DNA from: Bubalus kerabau
Taxonomy: Eukaryota > Chordata > Mammalia > Artiodactyla > Bovidae
Assembly: GCF_029407905.1 (NCBI RefSeq)
Contig: NC_073624.1
Coordinates: forward strand, 112,840,001 to 112,904,000
DNA: 64,000 nt
Reading direction: 5' to 3'
The stretch's first letter is position 1. Every line of letters starts with the position of its first letter. A program made the position numbers and the translations under genes. Of this stretch, positions 11,161 through 21,444 are shown in pieces. The notes under the pieces are model-generated. The model ran no database searches. It was not told where the DNA came from and saw only the letters and a list, made by a program, of their open reading frames with translations.

Positions 11161-12125
11161 GGTGAAAGGAGTTATTTACTCTGATGGAAAATAAATGGAA
11201 CTCACTCAGCCTACCCATATGGAAAAAGGGTTGACATCCTAATACCTTAAATCATACACAAAGATCAATTTGAGATAGCTTGTAGATCTAAATGTGAAAT
11301 ATGTAATAATAGATATTGAAGAAGGTAACACATTAAGATGTCTTTATAAACTTGAGGTAGGGAAAATATGTTTAAACTGGACACAAAAATCATTAACCGT
11401 AAAAGAAAAGACTGATTAATTGGAGTAGATTACAATGAAGAATTTCAGTCCCTCCAAAGATAACATTAACAGAAATAAGCTTCAGTATGGGAAAATACTT
11501 GTCTCACATAGAGTTGACATAGAGCTTCTATTCAGGGATGTGTATGTGTGTGTATATATGTGTGCTTAGTCACTGAGTTGTGTCCGACTTTTTGCGACCC
11601 CATGGACTGTAGCCCACCAGGCTCCTCTATCCATGGGAATTCTCCAGGAAGAATACTGGAGTGGGTTGCCATCCGTCCTCCAGGGAATCTTCCCAACTCA
11701 GGGATCAAACCCAGGTCTCCCACATTGCAGGCAGATTCTTTACTGTCTAAGCACCGGGGAAGCCTGGTGTATATATGTATTAAACTACAAATCAGTAAGA
11801 AAAAATATACAAGCACATCACAAAAGAAAATATTCAAATGGTGATAAACATACAAAAAATTATTCAATATTGTTCATCAGAGAAAGTATATTGTTATATT
11901 TTCAATATATATATATATGAAAGTATATGTTAAAGTATATTCAGTATTGTTCATCACAGTAAAGTATTAGTGTATATCCACCAGAATGGCCAAATTTTAA
12001 GAATGATAATATTAAATACTGGCAAGGATGTAGAGAAACCAGAATTCTTATATATTGCTGGTATAAGAAGTATATGAGATTTCAAATGAATTCCAATATT
12101 TTGAAAAGTTGTCTCTCTTGCTAGG
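11161..12125 (+). mobile_element. old L1 ORF2 3' fragment, split by a SINE
   Basis: Degenerate ORF2 C-terminal coding sequence: catacacaaagatcaatttg, agatctaaatgtgaaatatg, cacatcacaaaagaaaata, taaatactggcaaggatgta. The SINE at 11562-11766 interrupts it. All frames are broken. It is older than the L1 just upstream. Confidence 0.6.
11562..11766 (-). mobile_element. Bov-tA SINE
   Basis: From gtgcttagtcactgagttgt to the head complement aagcaccggggaagcctg. The 12-bp TSD gtgtatatatgt is at 11550-11561 and 11767-11778. Confidence 0.92.
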
Positions 12126-12178
12126 TTAGACATATAAAATACCAGTGGAAGCATTTACTGTGGGTTAATACACTTTCT

Positions 12179-12383
12179 GGGCTTCTGAGGCAGTGCAGTG
12201 GTAAAGAATCCACCTGCCAATGCAGGAGACGTGGGTTTAATCCCTGGGTTGAAAAGATACCCTGGAATAGGAAATGGCAACTCACTCCATTATTGTTACC
12301 TGACAAATCCCATGGACAGAGGAGCCTGGCAGGCTAGTCCATGTCATCACAAAGAGTTGGAGATGACTGAATGACTGAACACA
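12179..12383 (+). mobile_element. Bov-tA SINE
   Basis: Head gggcttctgaggcagtgcag, core gaaatggcaactcactccat, tail gagatgactgaatgactgaa. Imperfect TSD (atacacttt / atactttt). Confidence 0.87.
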
Positions 12384-12534
12384 GTATACTTTTTAAAGCT
12401 AAAATTTCACAAGAGACTGCTAAGGCTGCTTACTAAACTAATTCATTCCTAAAATTGGTAGAATGTATGTTTATAGAGGGCAGAGATTCTCTTAAACTGA
12501 TTAGCTGGTGATTGAACTATCAATATTTCATGAA

Positions 12535-13016
12535 TTTAACAATGTTTGTTGAGTGCCTTTTATGTGCCAAGCTTGGAGCTAAGGAATACAGACAAATCTT
12601 TGCTCTCATTAGTCAGATAATCACTGTTGAGTATTTTGAAGGAAAAGCATAGAATACTGTATATGTCCAGTATATTTCAATTAAAAATAAGTAATAAAGG
12701 GAATAAAAGGATTTGAGAGTTTAGGTGGGGTCTCTGGAAGTGATGGTTGAACTGAGAGCTGGAGGATGAATTGGTATAACTTGGTAGAGTTGGTAAAGGG
12801 AGAAGAGGTAGAATCTTAGTGGTAAAATGTTGAGGAATAGGACAAAGGAAACACCATGTAAAAGCCCTTCATAGGAAGGAGGGAGGGAGCACGGCCCAGT
12901 GGAGGAATGGAAGAATCCAGCGGAAGTTTGTCCAGAGCACATGAATGAGGAGGCGAATGGTGCCACAGGATGTATGGAGAGGTGGGCAAAGGGCAGATCT
13001 AGTAGGACCCAGTGAG
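12535..13016. mobile_element. ancient dispersed mammalian repeat, family not assigned
   Basis: Old-repeat phrases in order: ttgagtgccttttatgtgcc, ctctcattagtcagataat, aggacaaaggaaacacca. Probably continuous with 13300-13650, split by the SINE at 13017. Confidence 0.45.
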
Positions 13017-13220
13017 TAAAAATCCCTCAGTCATGTCCAGACTCTTTGCGACCCTGTGGACTGTAGGCCACCAGGCTCTTCTGTCCATGGAATTTTCCAG
13101 GCAAGAATACTGGAATGGGTTGGCATTTCCTTCTACAGGGGATCTTCCCGACCCAGGGATCAATCCAAATCTCCTGCATTGCGGGCAGACTCTGTACCAT
13201 CTGAGCCACCAGGGAAGCCC
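13017..13220 (-). mobile_element. Bov-tA SINE
   Basis: Reverse orientation, ending in the well-kept head complement tgagccaccagggaagccc. Core ccaggcaagaatactggaat. Confidence 0.9.
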
Positions 13221-13299
13221 ATACATTTCATACTGAGAGCTCTCGAAATGCACTGGAGACTTAATTGCCTTAATGTAATCGGATTTGCATGGGGGAAGA

Positions 13300-13650
13300 G
13301 AGAAGAGGAAGTTCTACCAGCAGACCAATTCCAGAGGCTATTGCAGTAGTTCAGACAAGAGATCTTTTCTCAGATGGCTCTTCAGTTGAACACTGGTATT
13401 TTTACAACATGTTTAAAGGCATACAGAGTGGGGGAGGGTATAACAATTCTATGGTTTGTATGTTTGAGATGATTCATAAACACGGGTAAGCTAGAATTTT
13501 TCACTGTCTTTAAAATGTGCTGAAGGAGGCGAGTGAGAGAGGAGCTAAACCCAAGTGATGGAAATGCAGTCAGGGTTTTGGGTCTGAAGGAGGTTCAGTT
13601 TTTAGAAATGGATAATAGTCTGTGAAGAAGGTTGAAAGAATGGATGGTGG
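13300..13650. mobile_element. ancient dispersed mammalian repeat, continuation
   Basis: Phrases ggctattgcagtagttcaga, ctgaaggaggcgagtgag and ggttttgggtctgaaggagg continue the element at 12535-13016. Nothing is recognised from 13651 to 14652. Confidence 0.4.
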
Positions 13651-14652
13651 CAAGCCTAAAAGTGTATACTTAGTGTATAAAATGGTAAAGAATTTGCAAC
13701 ACTGAAGTTAATGAATTAAAGTCTACTGGAGAATTAATTTCATAGTTATGAAAAATAGCAGCTTGGAAGCCATTTCAGTAGTTCAGCTCAGAGATTAAAC
13801 TATTCCTTCTAGTCTCCCTGTAATTTTATTTGGTACTGTAGGTTTCCTATTTACTGAGAAAGACTTGGGTTTTGGATCAGTATTTTATAATTCTTATCTT
13901 CAGAATTCTGTGGTAAAGTTACAAAGTGATTTTTATTAGACATCATAAGAAGTTAGGAATTGATACATTTTTTTCTGCCTTCCCTTTCCAAGTCAGTAAT
14001 ACTAACTTTCTTAGCCATAGCTACATTCTCTGTTTTAATAGAGTTGCATAAACTTAATACTAAATTGAGAAATGCTTAAATAATTTGAACTGATAGTATT
14101 CATCTTTTACAGTGACTAACCCATGAAATTGAAGGTTTGTGGGGTTTTTTCTTCATATGTTCTATTAATGCATTAACTTTTTTTTTCCTTAGGAGTGAAA
14201 TTCATAGTGAACAGCATGAAGTATTTTAATTTTATGTAGTTCTTACAAAGATCAGAAAAAAATTTTTTTAAGGACAGAGTAATTAGTGGAGATTATATTT
14301 TGAAATATACTTTGAAGATTGATTTTAATTGTTACCATAGTTGTCGCATGCAGTTCTTCTTCAGTTAGGTCTTATTGGCTAATTCACATAGGCCCTTTCC
14401 TCACTCCAAATACTCCTGTCTCCTCTCCTTAGTCCCACCCAAATGATAAATATGATTTGTTGTCAATTTACAAAATGATTCCACCCCTTTCTATTTGAAA
14501 GCAATATGGCATTAAGTAGAAGCTATAGTTAGGGCATTGAACTTTTAGTTTATAACAGGTTCTTATAAAAAGCATGAAAATTCATATCTTCCCATCTTTA
14601 CAAGGACCTATCTCTGGGAATAATAGTAAACCCAAATAATTATGTTTAACTG
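13651..14652. other. no recognisable feature
   Basis: About 1 kb of intron without a coding frame, repeat family or structure that I recognise. Confidence 0.5.
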
Positions 14653-14828
14653 TGGCTTGTGTAGTAGCTCAGAGAGTAAAGCATCCACCTGCAATGCAGG
14701 AGACCCTGGAGAAGGAAATGGCAGTCCACTCCAGTATTCTGGCCTGGAGAATTCTATGGACAGGGGAGCTTGGTGGGCGACATGGGGTTGCAAAGAGTTG
14801 GATATGACTGAGCGACTAACACACACAG
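14653..14828 (+). mobile_element. Bov-tA SINE with internal deletion
   Basis: Head gcttgtgtagtagctcagag, then a jump from gcaggagaccctgg to gagaaggaaatggcagtcca. The B-box segment (gggttcgatccctg) is deleted. Tail tatgactgagcgactaacac. Confidence 0.85.
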
Positions 14829-14887
14829 GTAATATAGACAGTATTTTTAGGCACATGTATTGTCTCAAAATAGTCATATGAAGTAAA

Positions 14888-14998
14888 TATGTTTATTCTT
14901 ATTTTTGTATTATACCAGTGAAGAAAATGAGATACAGTTGTGACTGCAAGGTCACAACAAAGCTTATGCATTGCACAGCTGGGATTTGAATGTGGGTG
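14888..14998 (-). mobile_element. MIR SINE fragment
   Basis: Reverse of the conserved MIR core: gaagaaaatgagatacag, tgactgcaaggtcacaaca, gctgggatttgaatgtggg. Confidence 0.65.
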
Positions 14999-15003
14999 GT
15001 GGT

Positions 15004-15438
15004 GGTTTCAGTCACTAAGTTGCATCCAACTCTTTGTGACCCCATGGATGCAGCACTCCAGGCTTCCGTGTCCTTTCACTTATCTTTTGGAGTTTGTTCA
15101 AACTCATGTCCATTGAGTTGATGATGCCATTCAACAATCTCATCCTCTGTCGCCCTCTTTGCCTCCAACCCTCAGTCTTTCCAAGCATTAAGGTCTTTTC
15201 CAGTGAGTCAGCTCTTCTCATCAGGTGGCCAAAGTATTGGAGGTTCAGCTTCAGCATCAGTCCTTCCAGTGAATATTCAAGGTTGATTTCCTTTACGATT
15301 GGTTTGATCTCCTTGCTATCCGAAGGACTCTTGAAGAGTCTTCTTCAGCACCACAACTTGAAAGCATCAGTTCTTCAGCAGTCAGCCTTCTTTATGATCC
15401 ACCTCTCACATCTGTACATGACTGTTGGAAAAACCATA
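15004..15438 (-). mobile_element. BovB LINE, 3' end (5' truncated)
   Basis: Complement of the BovB terminus (ttcagtcactaagttgcatc) to ctgttggaaaaaccatag. The direct repeat gggtggt(ttt) just before and just after looks like its TSD. Confidence 0.88.
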
Positions 15439-15692
15439 GGGTGGTTTGACTGAACATTGTTCACAGTGTTACAGTGCCTCTGGGCTACTTGAATCATTAC
15501 GTTCTACCTCTTTTGGTATCCTAAAGAATACCTGGGGCTAATTATAGGTCAGTAGATAGGCTAGAGCCTGTCTGGTAGATTAGTTATCTCCTAAAGGTGT
15601 ACCAGTGGGGTATTCCAAGAAGCTCCCTATATACAGACAGGGAACACTGAGGTTTGCTTTTGCAGCTTATATGTGCTACTGTCCTAGAGCTT

Positions 15693-15968
15693 GGAGAAGG
15701 CAATGGCACCCCACTTCAGTACTCTTGCCTGGAAAATCCCATGGACGGAGGAGCCTGGTACGCTGCAGTCTATGGGGTCGCTCAGAGTCGGATACGACTG
15801 AGCGACTTCACTTTCACTTTTCACTTTCATGCATTGGAGAAGGAAATGGCAACCCACTCCAGTATTCTTGCCTGGAGAATCCCAGGGACGGGGGAGCCTG
15901 GTGGGCTGCCGTCTATCGGGTCGCACAGAGTCGGACACAACTGAAGCGATTTAGCAGCAGCAGCAGCA
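15693..15968 (+). mobile_element. Bov-A2 SINE, full dimer
   Basis: Two Bov-A units with the cttcactttcacttttcact linker and a (CAG)n tail. The 12-bp TSD gtcctagagctt is at 15681-15692 and 15969-15980. The 154-codon open frame across it (15605-16069) is not a gene. Confidence 0.96.
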
Positions 15969-16007
15969 GTCCTAGAGCTTGCTATTTAGGTACTATTAGA
16001 CAAGAAA

Positions 16008-16453
16008 TGGTTTTTCCAGTGGTCATATATGGATGTGAGAGTTGGACTGTAAAGAAAGCTGAGCGCTGAAGAATTGATGCTTTTGAACTGTGGTGTTGGA
16101 GAAGACTCTTGAGAGTCTCTTGGACTTCAAGGAGATCCAACCAGTCCATTCTGAAGGAGATCAGCCCTGGGATTTCTTTGGAAGGAATGATGCTGAAGCT
16201 GGAACTCCAGTACTTTGGCCACCTCATGCGAAGAGTTGACTCATTGGAAAAGTCCCTGATCCTGGGAGGGATTGGGGGCAGGAGGAGAAGGGGACGACAG
16301 AGGATGAGATGGCTGGATGGCATCACCGACTCGATGGACGTGAGTCTGAGTGAACTCCGGGAGTTGGTGATGGACAGGGAGGCCTGGCGTGCTGCGATTC
16401 ATGGGGTTGCAAAGAGTCGGACACGACTGAGCGACTGAACTGAAATGAAACTG
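16008..16453 (+). mobile_element. BovB LINE, 3' end (5' truncated)
   Basis: Starts at the segment encoding FPVVIYGCESW and runs to the BovB 3' terminus. The 10-bp TSD agacaagaaa is at 15998-16007 and 16454-16463. The frame is open at 16109-16438. This is one of the younger copies. Confidence 0.94.
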
Positions 16454-16590
16454 AGACAAGAAAATGTAGAACCCTGACTAATAGGGGTGTGGTTAGTTTT
16501 TGAATAATCAGTCTTTGGTTCTAAATACTTTACCTGAAATATGTTAACTCCTATAACAACTAAAGTATAACACAAAGCTAACAGGTCAGT

Positions 16591-16870
16591 CCTGAATATT
16601 CATTGAAAGGACTTACGCTGAAGCTGAAACTCCAGTACTTTGGCCACCTGATGCAAAGAACTGACTCATTTGAAAAGAGCCTGATGCTGGGAAAGCTTGA
16701 AGGCAGGAGGAGAAGGGGACGACAGAGGATGAGATGGTTGGATGGCATCACTGACAATGGCCATGAGTTTGAGTACACTCCGGGAGTTGGTGATGGATAG
16801 GGAGGCCTGGCATACTGCAGTCCATGGGGTCGCAAAGAGTCGGACATAACTGAGTGACTGAACTGAACTG
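16591..16870 (+). mobile_element. BovB LINE, 3' end (5' truncated)
   Basis: Covers only the last 280 bp, ending gactgaactgaactg. The TSD aacaggtcagt is perfect at 16580-16590 and 16871-16881. Confidence 0.95.
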
Positions 16871-16881
16871 AACAGGTCAGT

Positions 16882-17619
16882 AGTCTTATATTAGTATTGT
16901 ATGATTCCATTATGTTCTTTTAGATGTTGTCTTGTCAGAAGACATCATGTAAAAAGCCTTATTAAATGCTTTTGTGTCATTTTCGGTTTACATATATGGG
17001 ATCATATACCTGCTTTTCTGCTAGCTTCTGCTCTTCTATTAAGTCATTTTTTCCATTACTAAAAGATTGTTTGTTTTCACTGGATAGATAATCTGATTCC
17101 AAGTTTAGAACTTCTGCGTTTTATAGGACTGTGTATGACAGAAAGATAAAAAACAAAAAGACTACAAGTAAAGCACTTACTAGTTTCAGTAGAAAGTGCA
17201 AATCCATCTGTTTTTTTCTATTATTAATTGTTGTCTGCCTGTTTTGGAATAAAAGTAAAACTAGCACCTGGTTTTCGTATGGCGGTTATCATCGATACTT
17301 AAGTACCACAAGCATTGTGCTCTCTGAAGGTTTGAAATAATTAAATGCAATGCTTTGGATCATCATCCTGTTTTAAATAGAATAAATTTTAGGAAAGATT
17401 CTACTTTTTACTCTGCAAGACTGTATAAGATTTAACATTGATTAAAGACGTCTTTATATAGGAAAAATGAATTATGAGTTAGTATCCTGACTAAACATTT
17501 CCAGTCCCAGAGACCCATTTATATAAAGATATCTTCTATTCTTTTGGAAGTTTATGTCACCAAGCAGTCTGACTGCTTCTTAGGTTAATGGTGGAGATCA
17601 TTCCATTTAAAATGCCATG
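16882..17619. other. no recognisable feature
   Basis: About 740 bp of intron. The open frame at 17131-17340 has no recognised motif. Confidence 0.5.
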
Positions 17620-17890
17620 AATCCCGATCCCTAATCTGGAAAGATCCCACGTTCCCCAGGGCAAATAAGCCTGTGCACCACAATTATTGAGCCTGTGCTC
17701 TGGAGCCTGCAAGCCTCAACTAAGCCAGTGTGCCCCAGAGCCTGTGCTCCGCAACAAGAGAAGCCCCAGCAGCGAGAAACCCACGCACCGCAGCTAGAAA
17801 GTAACGCTCACTCTCCGCAACTAGAGAAAGCCTGCTCACAGCAACAGAGACCCAGTGCAGCCAAAACAAATACACAACAAAAGAGTGTTA
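17620..17890 (+). mobile_element. CHR-type SINE, long form
   Basis: Repeated phrases gcctgtgcaccacaa, gcctgtgctccgcaacaaga, gagaaacccacgcaccgc, tagagaaagcctgctcac and an A-rich end (ccaaaacaaatacacaac) are typical of the long CHR SINE. Its open frame fuses by chance to L1 sequence downstream. Confidence 0.8.
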
Positions 17891-18215
17891 ATAAAAACTT
17901 AAATTCTAGAATAATACAGAGGAGAAAAGATGTTGAATTAGATAGAGATTTCCTAGCTACAGTACCAAAAGCACAGTCCATAAGAGAACAAATTGATAAG
18001 TTGAGCCTAATGATAATTGAAAACCTTTGTTTTTCAAAAGTCACTGTTAAGAGAGTTAAAAGACAAGCCACAAACCAGGGGAAATTCTTTACAAAGCATG
18101 TATCTGATAGAAGCCTTGTTTCCAGAATATTTTTTTTAAACTCTCAAACTTCAAAAATGTGAAACAACCTGATTTTTTTAAGTGGGTAAAAGATTTAAAC
18201 AGACTCTTTATAGCA

Positions 18216-18263
18216 TATATGTGTGTGTGTGTGTGTGTATATGTACATATATATGTGAATACC
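18216..18263. repeat. TG/TA microsatellite
   Basis: Uninterrupted (GT)9 at 18221-18238 flanked by TA-rich alternating sequence. It falls inside the L1 remnant. Confidence 0.9.
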
Positions 18264-18639
18264 TAAGAAGTATAAAAGATGCTTAATATCATTATTCATT
18301 AAGCAAATACAAGTTAAAACCACAGTGATATAGCACTACACACTTTAATGGCTTAAATTCAAAAGACGGACTGTACCAAGCATTGGTGAGGATACAGAGG
18401 AACTAGACCTCTCAGACATTGCTGATTGGAATGCGAAATGGTAAAATTGCTTTGGAAAACAGTTTGGTACCTTCTGAAAAAATTAAGGAGCTTCCTTACA
18501 TCTACCTTTTGATCCAGCTGTTGTCCCCCTAGATATTTATTCAAGGGAAAAGAACTATATCCCTACAAAGACTTGTTCAAGACTGTTCATAGCAGTTTTA
18601 TTTGTGATAGCCAAGACTGGGAATAATGCAAATGTCCAT

Positions 18640-18853
18640 GCGTGCATACTCCATCGTGTCTGACTCTGTGACCCAATGGACTGTAGCCCGCCAGGCTTCT
18701 CTGTCCATTGGATTTTCCCAGCAAGAATACTGGTGTGGGTTGCCATTTCCTCCTCCAGGGGATGTTCCCTACCCAGGGATCGAACCCATATATCTTGTGT
18801 CTCCTGCATTGCAGGTGATTCTTTACCACTGAGCCACCAGTGAAGCCCCATCC
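18640..18853 (-). mobile_element. Bov-tA SINE in L1
   Basis: From gcgtgcatactccatcgtgt to the head complement gagccaccagtgaagcccc. The 10-bp TSD aaatgtccat is at 18630-18639 and 18854-18863. Confidence 0.93.
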
Positions 18854-18953
18854 AAATGTCCATCAACAGGTAAATGGATACAACAATTGTGGTGTATTTA
18901 TACAATAGAATATACTTATCAGTAAAAAGGAATGAACTATTAATATATAACAT

Positions 18954-19485
18954 GTTGTTGTTCAGTTACTGTCATGTCTTACTCTTTGTGACCCCATGAA
19001 CTGCAGCACTGCAGGCTTCCCTGTCCTTCACTATCTCCCAGAGTTCGTGAAACTCATGTCCATTGAGTCAGTGATGCCATCCAAGCAACTCATTCCCTGT
19101 CGCCCTCTTCTTTTGCCCTCAATCTTTCCTGGCATCAGGGTCTTTTCCAGTGAGTCGGCTCTTCTCATAAGGTGGCCAAAGTATTGGAGCTTCAGCATCA
19201 GTCCTTCCAATGAATATTCAGGGTTGATTTCCACTATGATTGACTGGTTTGATCACCTTGCTGTCCAGGGAACTCTCAAGAGTCTTTTCCAGCACCACAG
19301 TTCGAAAGCATCAGTTCTTCAGCTCTCAGCCTTCTTTATAGTCCAACTCTTGCATCCATGACTACTGGAAAAACCATAGCTTTGACTTTATGGACCTATG
19401 GCAAAGTGATGTCTCTCCTTTTTAATACACTGTCCAGGTTTGTCATAGCTATTCTTAATTTCGTGGCTGCAGTCATGAATGAATC
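18954..19485 (-). mobile_element. BovB LINE, 3' end, in L1
   Basis: Complement of the BovB 3' region from gttgttcagttactgtcatg to ttcgtggctgcagtcatgaa. The 5' side in the L1 is not sharply marked. Confidence 0.88.
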
Positions 19486-20129
19486 TCATAATAATCGTGC
19501 CATTAAGGAACCCAGACTTAAAAATTTTTTTAATTATAGAAGCATGTTGTGTTGTGGAATCTAAAAAGAAATGATACAAATGAACTTACAAAACAGAAAC
19601 AGACTCACAGACCTTGAGAACAAGCTTACGGTGCTGAGGGGCAAGGTGTGGGGGCGATAATGGGGAAAGGGATAGTTGGGGAGCTTGGGATGGACATGTA
19701 CATGGTGCTATATTTTAAATGGTGAACCCGCAAGGACCTACTCTGTAGCACATGGACCTCTGCTCAATGTTATGTGGCAGCCTCAATGGGAGGGGAGTTT
19801 GGGGCAGAATGAATACATGTATGTGTATGGCTGAGTCATTTTGCTGTTTATCTGAAACTTACAATATAGTTTGTTAATTGGCTATTCCCCAATACCAAGT
19901 TAAAAGTTTTAAAAGATAAACAAAATGCCATGAACCCTTATAGATCACTGTACCATAGAATATAGCAGTCTTCCAGTTGTTAAAAAAAAAAAAATATTTA
20001 GGATGTTTATAATTCTAAGTCTTCATTATTTGTAGCTCACTCATTCATTCATTTGTTCATTCAGCCAGCACGTATTTATTGTGTATTTGCTTTGGCACTC
20101 ATGTTTTGATAAGCATCTTAAGGTATAAG

Positions 20130-20430
20130 AACTTTTTCAATGAAAGCGGAATGATTTCTTAAGCATAGATTCTCGGAACTGAATCTTCTGGATCAAAATG
20201 AAAGGATGTATTTTTAAACTATTTACTGTAAGCCTGACCAAATTGCTCCCAAAGGGTTGCACCAGTCTGATTGCCCACTTGAAATGGAAGTCTGTTATTT
20301 TACTCCAGCCTCACTTGTACTGTACACATTACCAGCCCCTTTCAGTTGAGTGTAGTGGTACAGATAGTTTTTAGCATCTAAATATATTACAGATAAATTA
20401 TATAAATTTTAAAAATATTTAATGAAATCC
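20130..20430 (-). mobile_element. possible old L1-type fragment
   Basis: Phrases gactaaattgctcccaaag-like (caaattgctcccaaagggtt), gcaccagtctgattgccc and atgaaaggatgtatttttaa resemble an old LINE 3' region in reverse. Very diverged. Confidence 0.35.
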
Positions 20431-20599
20431 TTTTCATAAATATTTTAGTGGGTTTTCAGTAGAAAATGCCTGATTCAAAAATCATCATTAAAAATACACA
20501 CACAGGAGTTAGGAATGAATCAAAAACTTAAACAGATGTACAAACAAAATATGTTTAATTGGAAACATAGTTATAATACCAAGTAACAAATCGCTAGTC

Positions 20600-20745
20600 A
20601 AATCTATCACTGCAAGTAGAGGGAAGGTATTGATAGCTGGAAAGAACACTGGTACTGTTTTAAGGTTAAGTCTTTCCCATGCCATTTTTTAGCTGTTCTC
20701 ACATAGTCTCTCTGAGCTTGTATCCCCTTTTGTAAATGTGGGTAA
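20600..20745 (+). mobile_element. MIR SINE fragment
   Basis: Contains ttagctgttctcacatagtc, ctctctgagcttgtatcccc and ttttgtaaatgtgggtaat, the forward MIR core. Otherwise 20431-21444 holds nothing recognised. Confidence 0.55.
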
Positions 20746-21444
20746 TGTAAGTTTGGAAAATTATTTCCCAGAAAGACAAGGAAGATGATTTGGCATACAC
20801 AGGTACTATGATGCCTCCCCTTCAGGTAAAAGGAAGATAAAAAGAAGAAAAACATTCTAGAGTAGGATATTTGAGCAGTTTTTCTTTATATACCTTCAGC
20901 ACTCAACTGTTGTTACCATCAGTGGATAATATTAAGCTCTCGTGATACGGTATTTAGATTAGTGGGCTTTTCAATTTTACTTTTTACACAGATATTTACA
21001 AAGAAATCTGGAAAATGACCTGTAAAAATTGTTTGATGGCTTTTAAGTATAGCAAGCAGGAATATAATAGCTGTAGTAAAACATGAATAAAATTAGTGAA
21101 GAATGGTTATTTTGATAGCATGGCAGCTGGAAGAAAGATTAACCAAGCCATCTGTGAATTGAATTACAGCATAAGGTGTTAAAGTGGATTTTCAGATATG
21201 AATTTTTCTATTTTAAGTTTTGGAAATGTTTTTGTATTTGTATTAAAGCTTGTGTGGTCTTGCTAGTCACTTCTAGCGAAGTAAAGATGCTCCCATGTGT
21301 CTTGAAGAATTAAATAATAGTTCTTTTCTCATCTTGCTTCCTGGTTTACATCTCTACTACACACTTTTATTTGTCCCTTGTAAGTACCTAGGGCTATTTG
21401 CTTTTCAAAAAGCTAGATATGAAGCCAGTTAAGTCTGCTTCTTC

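Larger units (their letters stand above)
17925..19925 (+). mobile_element. L1 LINE, ORF2 3' end and 3' UTR, split twice
   Basis: ORF2 C-terminal remnant (gcacagtccataagagaaca, gtgggtaaaagatttaaaca, gtccatcaacaggtaaatgg) runs to the L1 3' UTR (gacatgtacatggtgctata, gctgagtcattttgctgttt). A SINE (18640-18853) and a BovB (about 18954-19485) interrupt it. Frames are broken. A TG microsatellite lies at 18216-18263. Confidence 0.85.

Noticed and set aside
15605..16069. 154-codon open frame
   Set aside because: It is produced by a Bov-A2 SINE joined to BovB; there is no independent coding evidence.
17695..18162. 155-codon open frame
   Set aside because: It begins inside a CHR-type SINE and runs by chance into an L1 ORF2 remnant. 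No start context or domain supports a gene.
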